From contig JAAOOA010000026.1 in assembly GCA_012861695.1 (NCBI GenBank), positions 24,410,080-24,474,079 on the forward strand: a stretch of 64,000 bases of DNA. Direction: 5' to 3'. Every line of letters begins with the position of its first letter. Position 1 is the first letter of the stretch. This DNA is from Trematomus loennbergii (taxonomy: Eukaryota > Chordata > Actinopteri > Perciformes > Nototheniidae). Made by a program: the position numbers and the translations under genes. The notes under the pieces were generated by a model. The model searched no databases, was not told where the DNA came from, and saw only the letters and a program-made list of their open reading frames with translations. Below are positions 1 through 12,420 of this stretch, piece by piece.

Positions 1-456
1 TGCAGTTTTTTTAAACTTGTATTATTTCTATTGATTTCAGAACTTTTTCTAACACAGGCCTGTTCAACATTGCATTGTGTTTCGTTTTTGCGGGACTTGA
101 GATTGCAATGACATAAAACAATAATGGACCCACTCCTGCTTTTCGACTGTCTAGAAGTGTAATGCTACTTTCACCTGTATGGAGCACAATAACTTGCCAC
201 TGCAAAGACTGCTTGTCACTAAACGTAGACATAGGTCACATCAAATATTATAAACAATGACTAATGCTGTCATAGTGCACGATGTATTTCAAATTGTATG
301 GGTCAAGTTTCTTTCAAATCGGCCAGATGTTTTTTGTAATCCTGCCGAAAGATAAACAAAAGGCCAGACAAACCAGTCACAAGTCGTCATGTATTTTATA
401 CCTCAATGTGCACGTTCTTACCCTTCCTCATCTTCCCCCCCCCCCTCTTCCTGCAG
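1..456 (+). other. tcf4: tcf4 intron, 3' part
   Basis: No coding signal is seen. The stretch ends in a pyrimidine-rich tract with a run of cytosines (about 435-447) followed by ctgcag at 451-456, a good splice acceptor for the exon that follows. The window opens inside this intron, so upstream tcf4 exons lie outside it. Confidence 0.75.
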
Positions 457-610
457 CCATGTCCGGAGGCCACCAGGGTCAGAGCGCCTCCTCCGTCAGC
501 TCTGAGATCAAGTCGGAGGACGAGGGAGACGAGAACCTTCACCACGACAGCAAGTCCCTGGACGCCAAGAAGGAGGACGGGGACAGCAAGGACCTGAAGT
601 CCATTGAGAG
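457..610 (+). CDS. tcf4: tcf4 exon upstream of the bHLH exon (transcription factor 4, E-protein)
   Basis: This exon encodes the acidic, serine-rich linker that precedes the DNA-binding domain of TCF4, a class I bHLH (E-protein) transcription factor that binds E-boxes as homo- or heterodimer in the nucleus. Two bases complete a codon begun upstream; the exon then reads [19 protein letters not shown], continues through DEGDENL and ends DSKDLKSIE plus AG. As I recall the mammalian protein, TCF4 has [23 protein letters not shown] here, which separates it from TCF12 (GTSLSSEIKTENKEEDENL). It is bounded by ctgcag and gtaaag. The AG left at the end joins C of the exon at 1215 to make Ser, in frame. 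The ATG at 459 is internal, not a start. Identity is secure at family level and good at paralogue level. Confidence 0.88.
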
Positions 611-2492
<1,882 letters not shown>

Positions 2493-2644
2493 AGCGAAAC
2501 CTGAATCCCAAAGCAGCGTGTCTGAAGCGCCGCGAGGAGGAGAAGGGCTCCATGTCCTCGGACGGCGCTTCGCTCTCATTGGCCGCCGCTCACCACGCCG
2601 CCGCCACCATGGGCGATGGGTCCAACCCCCTGGGACAAATGTAA
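2493..2644 (+). CDS. tcf4: tcf4 last coding exon (E-protein C-terminus)
   Basis: The acceptor gtgcag ends at 2492. The first two bases complete Glu with the G left by the bHLH exon, giving [20 protein letters not shown], the segment after helix 2 that is nearly invariant among E-proteins. The tail then has SLSLAAAHH and [11 protein letters not shown], stopping at TAA 2642-2644. The ending GQM with LSLA and MGD-SN marks TCF4; TCF12 and TCF3 end in GHM. The serine- and alanine-rich middle is longer than I recall for mammalian TCF4. The stop overlaps a possible donor (AT|GTAAAA at 2641), discussed among the findings. Confidence 0.9.
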
Positions 2645-3434
2645 AACGCAGCAACACCTCCCTGAACCCCTGAATTGTCAGAAGGGTTCACTTATAAACT
2701 AATCTGCTGTTGTACCTTAAACTCAAACCAAAGAGTTTACATTTAAAAACCAGACCAGAAACTTCAAGACATTTTTTTTTATAGCATTCAGTTGCCATGA
2801 AATTGATGGCTAAGTAAAAAAGGTATAACTTACACAGACAACATGTTGACCGAATACTACAGTATATAGGTCAAATATTTTTAAAACTTGAATGTTTTTG
2901 GACAGGGTTTTTGTTTAGTTCTTGACAGTTAAAATCTGGAAGAGCTGATAATTCAGAAGGTCTAAAATACAGGCCAGAACTTGAGTTTCTTTCTGGTCCG
3001 GGTACATTTTAACAACAGATTGGAAGTAAGTGTGATTTTTTGTGTGACAGTGTGTGTGTTGTCACTGTTCTATGCTCTTAAAACATTGAAAATGTTAAAT
3101 GCAAATGTAATTAAATACCTATTTATTTGCACTTTTCATCAAATCAATATTATGCTTTTAGATGTTTAGACATGAAAAGCAGTTTGTAATTTTTATGGAT
3201 TACAGTATATATCCATTTTTATGTTGATTGAAATATATTTTTGTTAAGTCATTCATATATTAATCACAAATGATTTGTGTACTTTTTGTACATTTACTTA
3301 TGTCTGCTAAATAATGTTTTTTTTTAGGTGCCACTGTTAGAGCTACTCTTACAGTTAAAATAGGTGTTTGATTGTACGGTAAGTTAATGTCCCTCCTAAT
3401 CCCCTGTTCCTTTAATTGTTTATACACTTTTCAG
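2645..3434 (+). other. tcf4: tcf4 3' UTR or last intron
   Basis: AT-rich, no open coding segment. It ends in a pyrimidine tract and acceptor (tacacttttcag, to 3434) directly before a segment that resembles the mammalian TCF4 3' UTR, so it is probably an intron that removes the sequence after the stop codon. Confidence 0.5.
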
Positions 3435-5756
3435 GTCAAAGGTGCCAGAGTTCATCAAGATGATGAGTGACCACTTCCTCTGACAGCGTTTCCCTGCAAT
3501 CGATCAACCACGTTGTTGCTTAAGCCTGACCAATCAGATTCTCTTGATCTTCGGGCTGACCAATCAGATCAGCCTCCTTCTCTCCTCTTGTCTGTCTCTT
3601 ATCCTGCTCTTCACCTTCGTCTTCTTCTTCTTTCGGGAAAACGAACTACAGCGTCACGTTAGTCGCTTTTGTCACTTTGCATCTCCAGTGAACTAGATGC
3701 TACTTTGTGGAGACGTTCAATGGCCGCCGTAAAACATGGCTGCTGCAAAGTGGCCGTCAGTGGGAGCTTCTGACACAAAGTGACAGCAATGGACAAACTT
3801 CTTTGGAATCACATCATCCGAGAAATTCTTCTTCTTGTACTTCTTGTTTTATCAGCATTCCCAGTTTTAATGAACAAAATGGTTCTATATATAGTATATA
3901 TATATACGACAAAAAGGACAAAAAAGGACAAAGAACTTGTCAAAAAAAGGGCAACTGGACGCAGGGAGTTTGGAGGGTTTGTGTTGGAGCAAGTTGATCA
4001 GAACGGAGCAAAACATATCACAAAGTGTTAAAGAATTTTTGTTTTCTTTAAAGCAACATTGCGCAGCTGTTCTTGAATGCAGCGCGTCTCTGACTGAATG
4101 GCAATCTAACGCCACACTGTGGATTAAGCTGTGCCTGATCTCCTCTTGGATGCCAACCAGTCAGATAGAAACACACGGAGAAGCAAAGCAAGAGAAATTA
4201 AAAAAGAACCGGAAAATCCAGAAAGAATCACAGAAGCAAGCCGCCCACTCATACATCCCCTTACTAGCCACACATCACAGATTAAAGTACAATGTAAACA
4301 ATATTAGGTCCTGATATGCCGTGTCATTCAAGCAGAAATTAAGTTTGCAAGCGCTTTTTGACTATCATAGATAACTAGAATCAAACGGGGCTAAACAGCA
4401 AAAACATGGGCAACTCGTTCTTCCCCTTCTAATGCATTCCCTCCTAACCTACTAACATTCACCTTAGATTAAAAAAACGTGAACGTGTTTATGTATTTTT
4501 AGCAGTGTTGACAAGTTGACTTTGTTTACGAAACAACTAAATTGTACCTACTTCAAACCTTTTAGGATGACCACAATTTCAAAAAGGCTGAACAGTTGTA
4601 GAGTGTATTTTCTGGAAGGAAGAGAATACCTAAAAAATCAATCAGTTATTCAACCAATCAATCATTGAGTGACTCCTGGCGGGTGTTTCAATTATTAGAG
4701 GTAGAGGAATTACAGAAATCAAAAAAGAAGAAAGAATCATGCAGTAATTAAGAACTGTACTCTTAGACGTGGCAGGAAGAAAATACTTCTATTGACATCT
4801 TTGTTAAGGATTGTTGGGGTCTTTGAGGCCAGAAAGAAAGAGTAGGAAACACACCGAGTCCTTTGTTAGATATTCGTCAACATGGTGCAGAGTTAGCAGA
4901 GTTTAAAATTATGTACAGGCCTTTTTTTAAATCAAAAGATTACCGGGCAGATGGTTGAGAGCATGGTGAGATCATACAAATGATACATGGATGACTGGAT
5001 TAGAGGGAAGAGGGCTGGACTGAGCACTGAAGTGATTTCTATTCCATGTTTAGCACATTCCCTGAATCACCAATGCTCTACTTGAATCGAGTGGTTCTGG
5101 AAGTCCCAAGTCCTGAACCATTAGAGTTGTGGGAGTCATAAGAGGCGAAAGGAATTAAGTGGGTCAACATCCCCATGAGCTACTAATAGAAGGGAGAGTA
5201 TGGACAATAGAAATGAGAGGTCTAAATTATAATGAAGCTGTTGGGGAAGCAAGGGAACAATCGTCAGGGTGAATACTTTCTTCTGGGGGCCAAGCAGCAG
5301 AAGTCAAAGCATTCCTGTATTGGATTTATTAGTATTCCCTGGATTAGTATCTCACCAATCATAACCCTAAACTTCTACCCTCTTAGACTTCTCCCTCCCT
5401 GAGTACGACCTTCGGGGACTATCTGATCGAAATGTTCCGTCTTGCAGATAACTGACAGGTTCATTGTAGTTGAGATGTTTGTTACTGGGACCTTACATTT
5501 CCTTGACCTTGCAATTCAGTTGCATTGATGCATTCTTGAACATTTCTAAAACCTTGAGTCTTGTTTTCTGCATAGCATTGTAGAAACTAGAGAATCAAGT
5601 ATACTTAAATATCCCACAGTTCCAATTGGATTTTTGATTTTGGAAGACTACTTTCTGTCCTGTTTGGGTTTAGACGAGCTAAGCTTGTTCAGAAACAAAA
5701 CTAGTTGCGCTCCTTAGCCATGGGACCAAATTTAAACAGACCATCATCCGTTACAG

Positions 5757-5778
5757 TTAGGGTTAGGGTTAGGGTTAG
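5757..5778 (+). repeat. Short interstitial telomere-like repeat
   Basis: TTAGGG occurs three times in tandem plus TTAG. A similar short tract lies at 58,261. These are too short to mark a telomere fusion on their own. Confidence 0.85.
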
Positions 5779-6260
5779 CCCTCAGACACTTTCAGCCAGT
5801 CATGGCCCTCAAAATAAAACCAGTATACTCCTGTGTCATTCCTTGTGAGTCTGGTATCAGTCCAGCATGGGTTTTGCTCAATATACATGTATCAAGTGAC
5901 ACCATTGTCTGAGGCAAATCCAATATGCGAGCCAAACCACTAATAAATATGTTACTTCAGACAAAGGGTTGCTTTGTGATAGAACTTTAGAAAACTGTAA
6001 AAGGTTAGGATAGGTCATTAACAAAACCTTAAAGTTTGTTGCCTAAGTATCAAGGTGTACTCCCCTCCAACAGGTGAAGTTATTCGGAATATCTGCAAGA
6101 ACTTCCATTGTTTTCTTGTATTAATCTGAAAGTCCCCTTTCACTTTCGCCCCAGTTTGATCCTCTCTCAATCCAGGCCTGTGTTTTATATCCAGTCCTAG
6201 TTCTGTCTTCTCTGCTGACCCTAGCCTTATGATCCCTAAACCAGAGCCCGAGCCCCTCTT

Positions 6261-6284
6261 CCCCCCCCCCCCCCCCCCCCCCCC
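6261..6284 (+). repeat. Poly-C run (24 C)
   Basis: An uninterrupted run of 24 cytosines in otherwise AT-rich putative tcf4 3' UTR. A second run of 17 lies at 6615-6631. On the minus strand these are long G-runs. Confidence 0.9.
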
Positions 6285-6614
6285 AAGCAGACCCGCAGAT
6301 GCAATTTGAACATTCACACTACCAATGTGCCTTTTAGAGTTCATATCATTCGAGTTGCCAGAGGAGGACATTAAACTGGTCTTTTAATAGGATGCAAGCT
6401 TAGGGAAACCTGTTCTTAGTCATTAGGTTCTATGCAGTCAGGTTTTTTACCAGACCTGGGAATTTAAAAAAAGCTAAAAAGGAAAAAAAAGTATTTTTTG
6501 GATAAAAAAAACTAAACTGTATTTAATGTACTGTACGCTTATATGTAAGTAGACAGCCTGTTCTGGCTCTGAGCCAATGAGACAGACGCTTGATTTAGCA
6601 GGACAAGTCCCTAT

Positions 6615-6631
6615 CCCCCCCCCCCCCCCCC
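6615..6631 (+). repeat. Poly-C run (17 C)
   Basis: Second cytosine homopolymer about 330 bases after the first, followed closely by a further run of 7 C. Confidence 0.9.
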
Positions 6632-7768
6632 AGTTTTCCATACCCCCCCTGGTCCTAGCCCAGCACTGTTTCCATGGTGAACAACGCGTCTCTTCTTGTA
6701 TTATAGCTTATCAGCTTTTATCAATATTTGATCGGCTTGTTCGTAAGCCAATGTAGTCTTCAGTACAAAGTGTGTGGTCGTATGTTGTAAAACAGATTTT
6801 CTTTTTCCTCTCTCTCTCTCTTTTTTAAGAAGAATCTTTTTTCTTATTACTTTTTCTTTGTCTGTTCTGGTTTACATGTCTATTATAGAAAATGTAAAAA
6901 AAACAAAAACAAAAACAAACAAAAAACACAATTAGCTATCTGACAGCACCGTTTCTGTCCGTGCTCATTTTTGATGCGTTTTTAAATGCTACCCAAACGA
7001 CAGGAAGGCACGGAAACTGGAAAAGAATCTATTTGAATAAATCAATCTATATATAGATGTACAAAAAAATATATACGATATATAAGGAGGGGTGCCATTT
7101 TTTCTGTTATTTTTTTTTTATTATTTTCCAGAGGAGTGTTTGCTTGAGGACTTATTTTCTCAAAGATTGAACTGGCAGACGTTGGAAAGGCCCTTCAGTG
7201 TTACGAAATGTTCAACTGACTTTGTTGTGTTCTCTGTTGTTGCCATAACAACACCCTCTGACTAGTACGGCATCCTGCGCAGGACAAAAATGGGACCGGA
7301 GCGTCATCAGCTCCATTCACTGCTCTCTATCCAAGGCAACAACACACAGACGTTTGTAAATTGTATGCAACAAAATGGCAAACTTTACCATTATTTTGAA
7401 ATTGTGTATGTAAAAGTTATATTTTTACATGTAGACTGTTGTTATTTTGTGTTTTAGAAATATGTTGTATCGGTTTTTTTGTTAAAATATGAAAAAGTAA
7501 AATTCAGTGTGTGTTGAAAAAATGTGTCACATTGAAAATGTAGTGCGGTCAAAAGTTCAGAATCATTTTTTTTTTATTGTTTCAAACATTATGTTTATAT
7601 CTGTGGGGTTCATGGGAGGAATCCGAAAACATAAAAGATATATGATATTTGTTTTATTCTCCATGCCTCATGACATTACCATTTTTAAATGTATTTTTTG
7701 AAGAGAATTGTGTAAATAGTCATAAAACTTTTTTTCTGTGGGGTGAAGACTTGCCAGTGAGGGGCGAC

Positions 7769-7795
7769 GATGATGATGATGATGATGATGATGAT
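7769..7795 (+). repeat. (GAT)9 microsatellite
   Basis: Nine perfect GAT units in the probable tcf4 3' UTR. Confidence 0.95.
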
Positions 7796-8222
7796 CTTGT
7801 TTTCCATTTTTAGTGATTTTGTATTCGTCCCGTTACAGTAGCCAGGAGCCAACTGTTAGTATGAGTCAGTTCTGTATGTGGTTTAGGTTGACCATCTGAA
7901 GTGGAAGTCAAATTATTCTCTTGGGTTGCACCAAGCATCACTTGTGTCAGAGCCGGATTGGGGCCTTTTTAGCGGCACATTACAAAATCATTTCGATTTT
8001 CATAAGAAAAAACGCTCTGGTCACTGACAAAAAAAAGCAAACCTTAGAGAAAGTGTAAAAGCAAATGAACAAGAACACAGGTATTGTATGATAACTGCAA
8101 AATACGCTACCTGATTCTGTTATGTACCTCAAAAATTGTATTGTGATCATCAAAAAGCATAACAAAAATACAAATTGGTTATAACAAATAACTAACCTGT
8201 TTCAGAAGTAGCTATAAAAAAC

Positions 8223-8609
8223 TTAAAGGTAGGGTAGGTAAGTTTGAGAAACCGGCTCGAGATACACTTTTTGTTATATTCCATGGAATGCTCTTAACAT
8301 CCCGATAGCAATGATTATCTTAAGTGCTTTGACAAAAAACCATAAAAAAATATCATCTGTGGAAGCTGTAGTACTGTAAAAAGCACGACCAATCATTTTA
8401 GCCGGCCCGGCTAAAATAACTGGATGGCCTACCTGCCTGTCAGCCTTCCATCTGTGCACAAACTTATCTCGTGCCCTCATTGGTCATGTGCGCATTCGTA
8501 TGTGTTGGAGGAGGGGCTCTGTAAGGAAGTGGCAGATTTTCTCGGTTGTGTATTTTCAAATTCTAGCGATCTCGAGCCGGTTTCTCAAACTTACCTACCC
8601 CACCTTTAA
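8223..8609. mobile_element. MITE with about 40-bp terminal inverted repeats, copy 1
   Basis: The left end TTAAAGGTAGGGTAGGTAAG continues through GTTTGAGAAACCGGCTCGAGAT. The right end is its inverse with one change (GGTGGGG for GGTAGGG). Both ends have TTAA, as in piggyBac-type target duplications, though TTAA may simply be part of the repeat. There is no transposase frame. A second copy lies at 42,710-43,090. If tcf4 is polyadenylated near 8.7 kb or beyond, this element sits in its 3' UTR. Confidence 0.85.
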
Positions 8610-9470
8610 CTGAAATATCCAAAGACTGTTCACATATTCTAATACTTTGTTAACCTAGTAGATTTGGGCTGGCTCTGACTCCTGTGCATTTATTCTCTTC
8701 ACGATGGGTTGTAAATGTTAATAAAATGAAACCCCCTTAGCACCTAATTCAAGATTAATATATGAAAATGTTGTAAAAGATTGGAGCGCCACTAATATAA
8801 AAAAAGCAGGTCATCGGCAAACAATCTTATCAGCTATTTCCCCAAAAATGTATCAGATCATGTGCAAGGCAGTTTCAATCAATCAAGCTTTTTTGTTAAA
8901 AGGAAAAGCTGCTTTGAATCGGACCTTTAGGTAAAACACTAGGATTGAATCTGTCAGTGTAAGTGCTAAATGTATTTTTTACGTAATGTTATTTTTGCGA
9001 TGCTTCATTTTGTATTTTCTCTTTGTTGTATAATCAAGTCATCTCCCGAATTATAGTATTTCATTTTTATGTTACCCCTGATGTTTCTATTAGCCAAATT
9101 GATACCTTTGTTTCTTTTCTCCCTTGTTGTACATACATGCCTCATTTCTCTTTTCAGTGACTGTGCCATGAGCTTTGTAATCTGTTACTCTGTACCAGTT
9201 TTACTGCAATAATGAGTTGAATTCAAAATGGCCACTCTTGTTGTTTGTTTTCCCTGCGCTGTTAGAATCAGGAAGCATTTCTCATGATAGCGCACCCATT
9301 TAATGAACAGTTACAGTCTATCCAAAGGTTGGGTATACTCTAGACATAAGCACTCACCAACATCGGTAGCACAACAATTCTGAACGTTGGTTCAATATTT
9401 ATATAACTACATTTAATTGCATTTTTTCCAATTAATAGTTACACATTTTTTCTATTAAACATTTCATACA
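8610..9470 (+). other. Possible distal tcf4 3' UTR or intergenic DNA
   Basis: AT-rich, no coding signal. AATAAA at 8720-8725 is a candidate polyadenylation signal. Nothing else is identified. Confidence 0.35.
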
Positions 9471-9640
9471 ATCAATCAATCAATCAACAACTTTATTAAT
9501 CCTGCAAGGGGCAATTGGTTATGAGCAGCTTATGTCATGTACACAGGCAGAAACATACAGGAAGAAAACACACAGATGATCAGTATGGATGAACAAGTGA
9601 TATAACTCAACATCAACATGAACAATCAAAGGTGCCTGTT
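9471..9640. repeat. Non-LTR retroelement tail-like repeat
   Basis: Starts with (AATC)n and continues ACTTTATTAATCCTGCAAGG and GGCAATTGG, a pattern common to ends of fish retroelement fragments read on the opposite strand. Family not assigned; outer boundary uncertain. From 9,641 to 10,050 I see nothing. Confidence 0.45.
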
Positions 9641-10504
9641 TTCATGTCTTTAATCGCTACATAAGGTAAACTCCTGCCAATATTTAAATCTCTACTTGCC
9701 AAGTAATTCCCTAAAAGCATTGAATATTATTTAAAATTAAATAACTTACATTTAAAACAAGTTATACTTTTATGGGACCCTAACTTGTTAAACTTCAACA
9801 GTATTTTTAGTTTAAGTTCAGTTGAGAAATTAAAGTTTAGGGGCAACATAAGAAGTCATCTTTGAGACAATTCTTCCTAAAGGGGCCTAAATTGCTCGGT
9901 TTTATAAAGTATATTTAAAAGTACCACAGCCTAAACTAGCAGCAGCAAATTCATACATTTCTGATATTCTACACTTCATTATATTTTGGATTATGTTTAT
10001 TTTCTTCAACATTAAGTGCCATGGTTTCAGTTTAGTAATTATTGACATACTGTACATTGTCACGACTAGGCAAACCAGTATGAACCCAAAAGTAGTGATG
10101 TTACGTATTGCGTCGAGGCTTCGGAGCGTGTGTCGAGTAATCCCCGAAGCTTTTTGTGAAGCTTGTATCGAGGCTTGTATCGTTTTGGGCCAGTGACGTC
10201 ACTGATGACAAACGAAGCCTCGCTGCCTGGCGATACCACGTGACTGCTTCAGAAAGTGCTTTAGATCGGTTGAACCACAACGCTCATATTACCCATGGAT
10301 GTATAATAAGAACGATATTACCCCTCCTGTACCCGGGCCCGGTGACACGATGGAATTAAGAGAGCTCAGACCCTCACTTATATAGAGGTCGGAACATGTC
10401 ATAAGATATAAATAAAAGCATAAATAAGTGTAGGAATAAAAACATGAATAAATAAATAAATGAATAAATACAGGAATACATAGAATAAAGTGTTTTCAGG
10501 TAGA

Positions 10505-10580
10505 TTCAGTGTGTGGGCTGTGGCTCAGCTGGAAAGCAGTTGACCCTCAACCCCAGGGTACCTGGTTCAACTACTTGTCA
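10505..10580 (+). repeat. tRNA-derived SINE head, degenerate
   Basis: TGTGGCTCAGCTGG resembles an A box and CCTGGTTCAACTAC a B box, spaced as in tRNA-derived SINEs. It is not a functional tRNA; no cloverleaf is kept. It lies inside the hAT-like element. Confidence 0.5.
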
Positions 10581-10807
10581 ATACGTATTTTTTGTTTGTT
10601 TATAAAAGCTACAGCTAAATGTGATAATGTAGAATAAATGTATTCTTTGATATGGTTTAGCCTTTCTCAGGCTCCAACATGGTAAAGTTTACGAATATTA
10701 TTAAGGAAAACAAATCCCTCTTTGCAATGTTTACCAGCCTCTTTAGGCTTTTCAATCACAATCATTAAATTGGAATAAATACAATATTGTTAACATGAAA
10801 ATATGAT

Positions 10808-11292
10808 TTAAAGGGGACCTGTCATGCAAAATGCACTTTTGTACATCTTTTATACATGAATATGTGTCCCCGGTGTTCCAGGGAACTCACCAAGTGTCAG
10901 AAAACACAACCCTCTCTATTTTCCTCCATACCCAAATCTCTAAAAAAGCTGCAACGGATCTGATAAAAACTGATCCAGATTTGAACACTGTCCTGACGTC
11001 AGGACGGTGGCGCTACGGCTATTGGGCCAACTCCACCAATCAGGAGGAGACAGCCACGGCCATTGCCGTTCGAAAGCGCTGGAGACGCTGTAGTACATAT
11101 GCCAGGCCTGTAGATGGTGCTGTTCTCACTGAATCAGCCCTTGCAAAAACAGAGCTAAAAAATGTCAAAATGAGGCATGGCTAAAATGCATGATCTGTTT
11201 GGTATTTTGAAAAAAAAAAAGTATAAATATGCCTTATATAGGTATGGTCCTATACTATATTATTCAAATATAGCATGATAGGTCCACTTTAA
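10808..11292 (+). mobile_element. TTAA-flanked MITE, copy 1 of 3
   Basis: Begins TTAAAGGGGACCTGTCATGC and ends GCATGATAGGTCCACTTTAA, an imperfect terminal inverted repeat of about 20 bases with TTAA at both ends. Other copies lie at 31,052-31,546 (inverted) and 62,183-62,634. Open frames of about 110-140 codons through these copies are not conserved in a protein-like way. TTAA targets suggest piggyBac-type mobilisation; that is inference. Confidence 0.88.
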
Positions 11293-11498
11293 TGTTCGTT
11301 GTTTAGAGTTATTCTAAGGCTTTACTCATTGGGAACTCGGTATGAGATAGAGCACACTGTTGAGATGTCAAATCTGCCTGTTTTACACACTTTGACCAAC
11401 AGGGGGGGTTCAAACGAGGCCTCATGAGATGAATCCTTTTGCGAACCAATTGGCTGGAAAGCTTCATAAGGCTTCATCTCGCCATCACTACCCAAAAG

Positions 11499-12420
11499 CA
11501 CGACGCCACAAACAAAGTACAAAAGAAAGTCTTTACTGGAAAAATGGTACTAAATGCACAACAGAAAATCACTCCGTAGAGGTAACAGGTAGATAACAAA
11601 AAACACTCTTACGAGGAAAATGTTACCAACGTAGTTCCAAAAAAAGCAAAAGATAAAGTAAATTCCAAACTCGGCTCTTAGCTCTTAGCAGAAAGACATG
11701 GACTTGACGCTGGCTGTCTGGCACATGGGACGAAACGAACTGGCAACAAGACAAGGGAGACAGGATCTATATATAGGGTGCGTCTCACTTCGGTTATTTT
11801 TCCTTTCCTCGCTCCTCGGGCTCGGTATCACCGGAAGTTGATTTGTCTGCGCCATCTTGAGTAGCGTCCCAGTGGCCTTATTTTTGCCGGAGGATCGAGG
11901 AGTGATAACAGAGGAGCGATAATCGAGGAACTACCAGACCGTCCTCCGGTGAAATCCTCATACACTCGCCCCGCCCCCTTACTGTTTATCGCTCACTGAT
12001 TGGACGATGCAGCGCATGCACTGATCTGGCTGCTGTCAGACGATCAGCTGTGCGGCGTCATCACAAACGGACGTCGCTTCACGTGACGCTCCGAAGGAAA
12101 CGACGTCCCATTGCTCTTAAAACTAATTTCCCTGCTTCTCGTGGTTTCCTTGCGTCTCTCCATGCTTCCCTGGTGGGAGGGACTAAACGCAGGGAAACTA
12201 CGCAAGTGAGGGACGCAAGGAATCCATTTAACCGAAGTGAGATGCAGCCTATATATAGGCAGGCTAAGGGGGCACAGGTGCAGACAATTAGGGCGGAGTC
12301 GACAATCACAGTGGAGGGAAAACACACAAAGGGAGGAAGTGAGGTGATCTGCAACAAGAAGGAAAGGTTACTACAAAATAAAACAGGATACAAGACTGAA
12401 CTAAAATACATTAACATATT
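11499..12420. repeat. Older interspersed repeat hosting the hAT and a MITE
   Basis: Sequence on both sides of the hAT (GACTAGGCAAACCAGTATGA before; CACGACGCCACAAACAAAG after) reads as one interrupted repeat. The part after the MITE (CAGGTGCAGACAATTAGGGC and following) recurs at 14,153 and is of a type common in fish genomes. I cannot name the family. Confidence 0.45.
11777..12249. mobile_element. MITE with 9-bp target duplication
   Basis: TATATATAG flanks both ends (11,768-11,776 and 12,250-12,258). Ends are GGTGCGTCTCACTTCGGTTA and, on the opposite strand, GGCTGCATCTCACTTCGGTT. A 9-base target duplication would fit a Mutator-like element; the AT-rich target makes exact size uncertain. No transposase is present. 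The right 50 bases are repeated at 14,094 because the tandem duplication starts inside this element. Confidence 0.8.

Larger units (their letters stand above)
3435..8222 (+). other. tcf4: Probable terminal 3' UTR exon of tcf4
   Basis: It opens GTCAAAGGTGCCA and soon has GACCACTTCCTC, which I recall, approximately, from the mammalian TCF4 3' UTR. The rest is a long AT-rich non-coding stretch, as expected for the multi-kilobase 3' UTRs of this family. Embedded are two CTGACCAATCAGAT copies (about 3527 and 3557), a TTAGGG tract, two poly-C runs and a (GAT)9 run, listed separately. The true 3' end is not fixed. Possible AATAAA signals occur near 7036 and at 8720-8725. Extent is inference. Confidence 0.5.
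10093..11490. mobile_element. hAT-like non-autonomous element, host to nested insertions
   Basis: The element is flanked by the 8-base direct repeat CCCAAAAG (10,085-10,092 and 11,491-11,498), the target-duplication size of hAT transposons. Its termini are TAGTGATG and CATCACTA. Both subterminal regions are full of GAAGC/GCTTC and GAGGC motifs, as expected for hAT transposase binding sites. There is no transposase frame. Inside are a SINE-like head (about 10,505) and a TTAA MITE (10,808-11,292). Confidence 0.8.

Noticed and set aside
10831..11184. 117-codon frame, with relatives at 31,158-31,583 and 62,206-62,472, as a conserved protein
   Set aside because: The resemblance is due to the three copies of one MITE; the frame is broken in different places and the element has non-coding termini close by.
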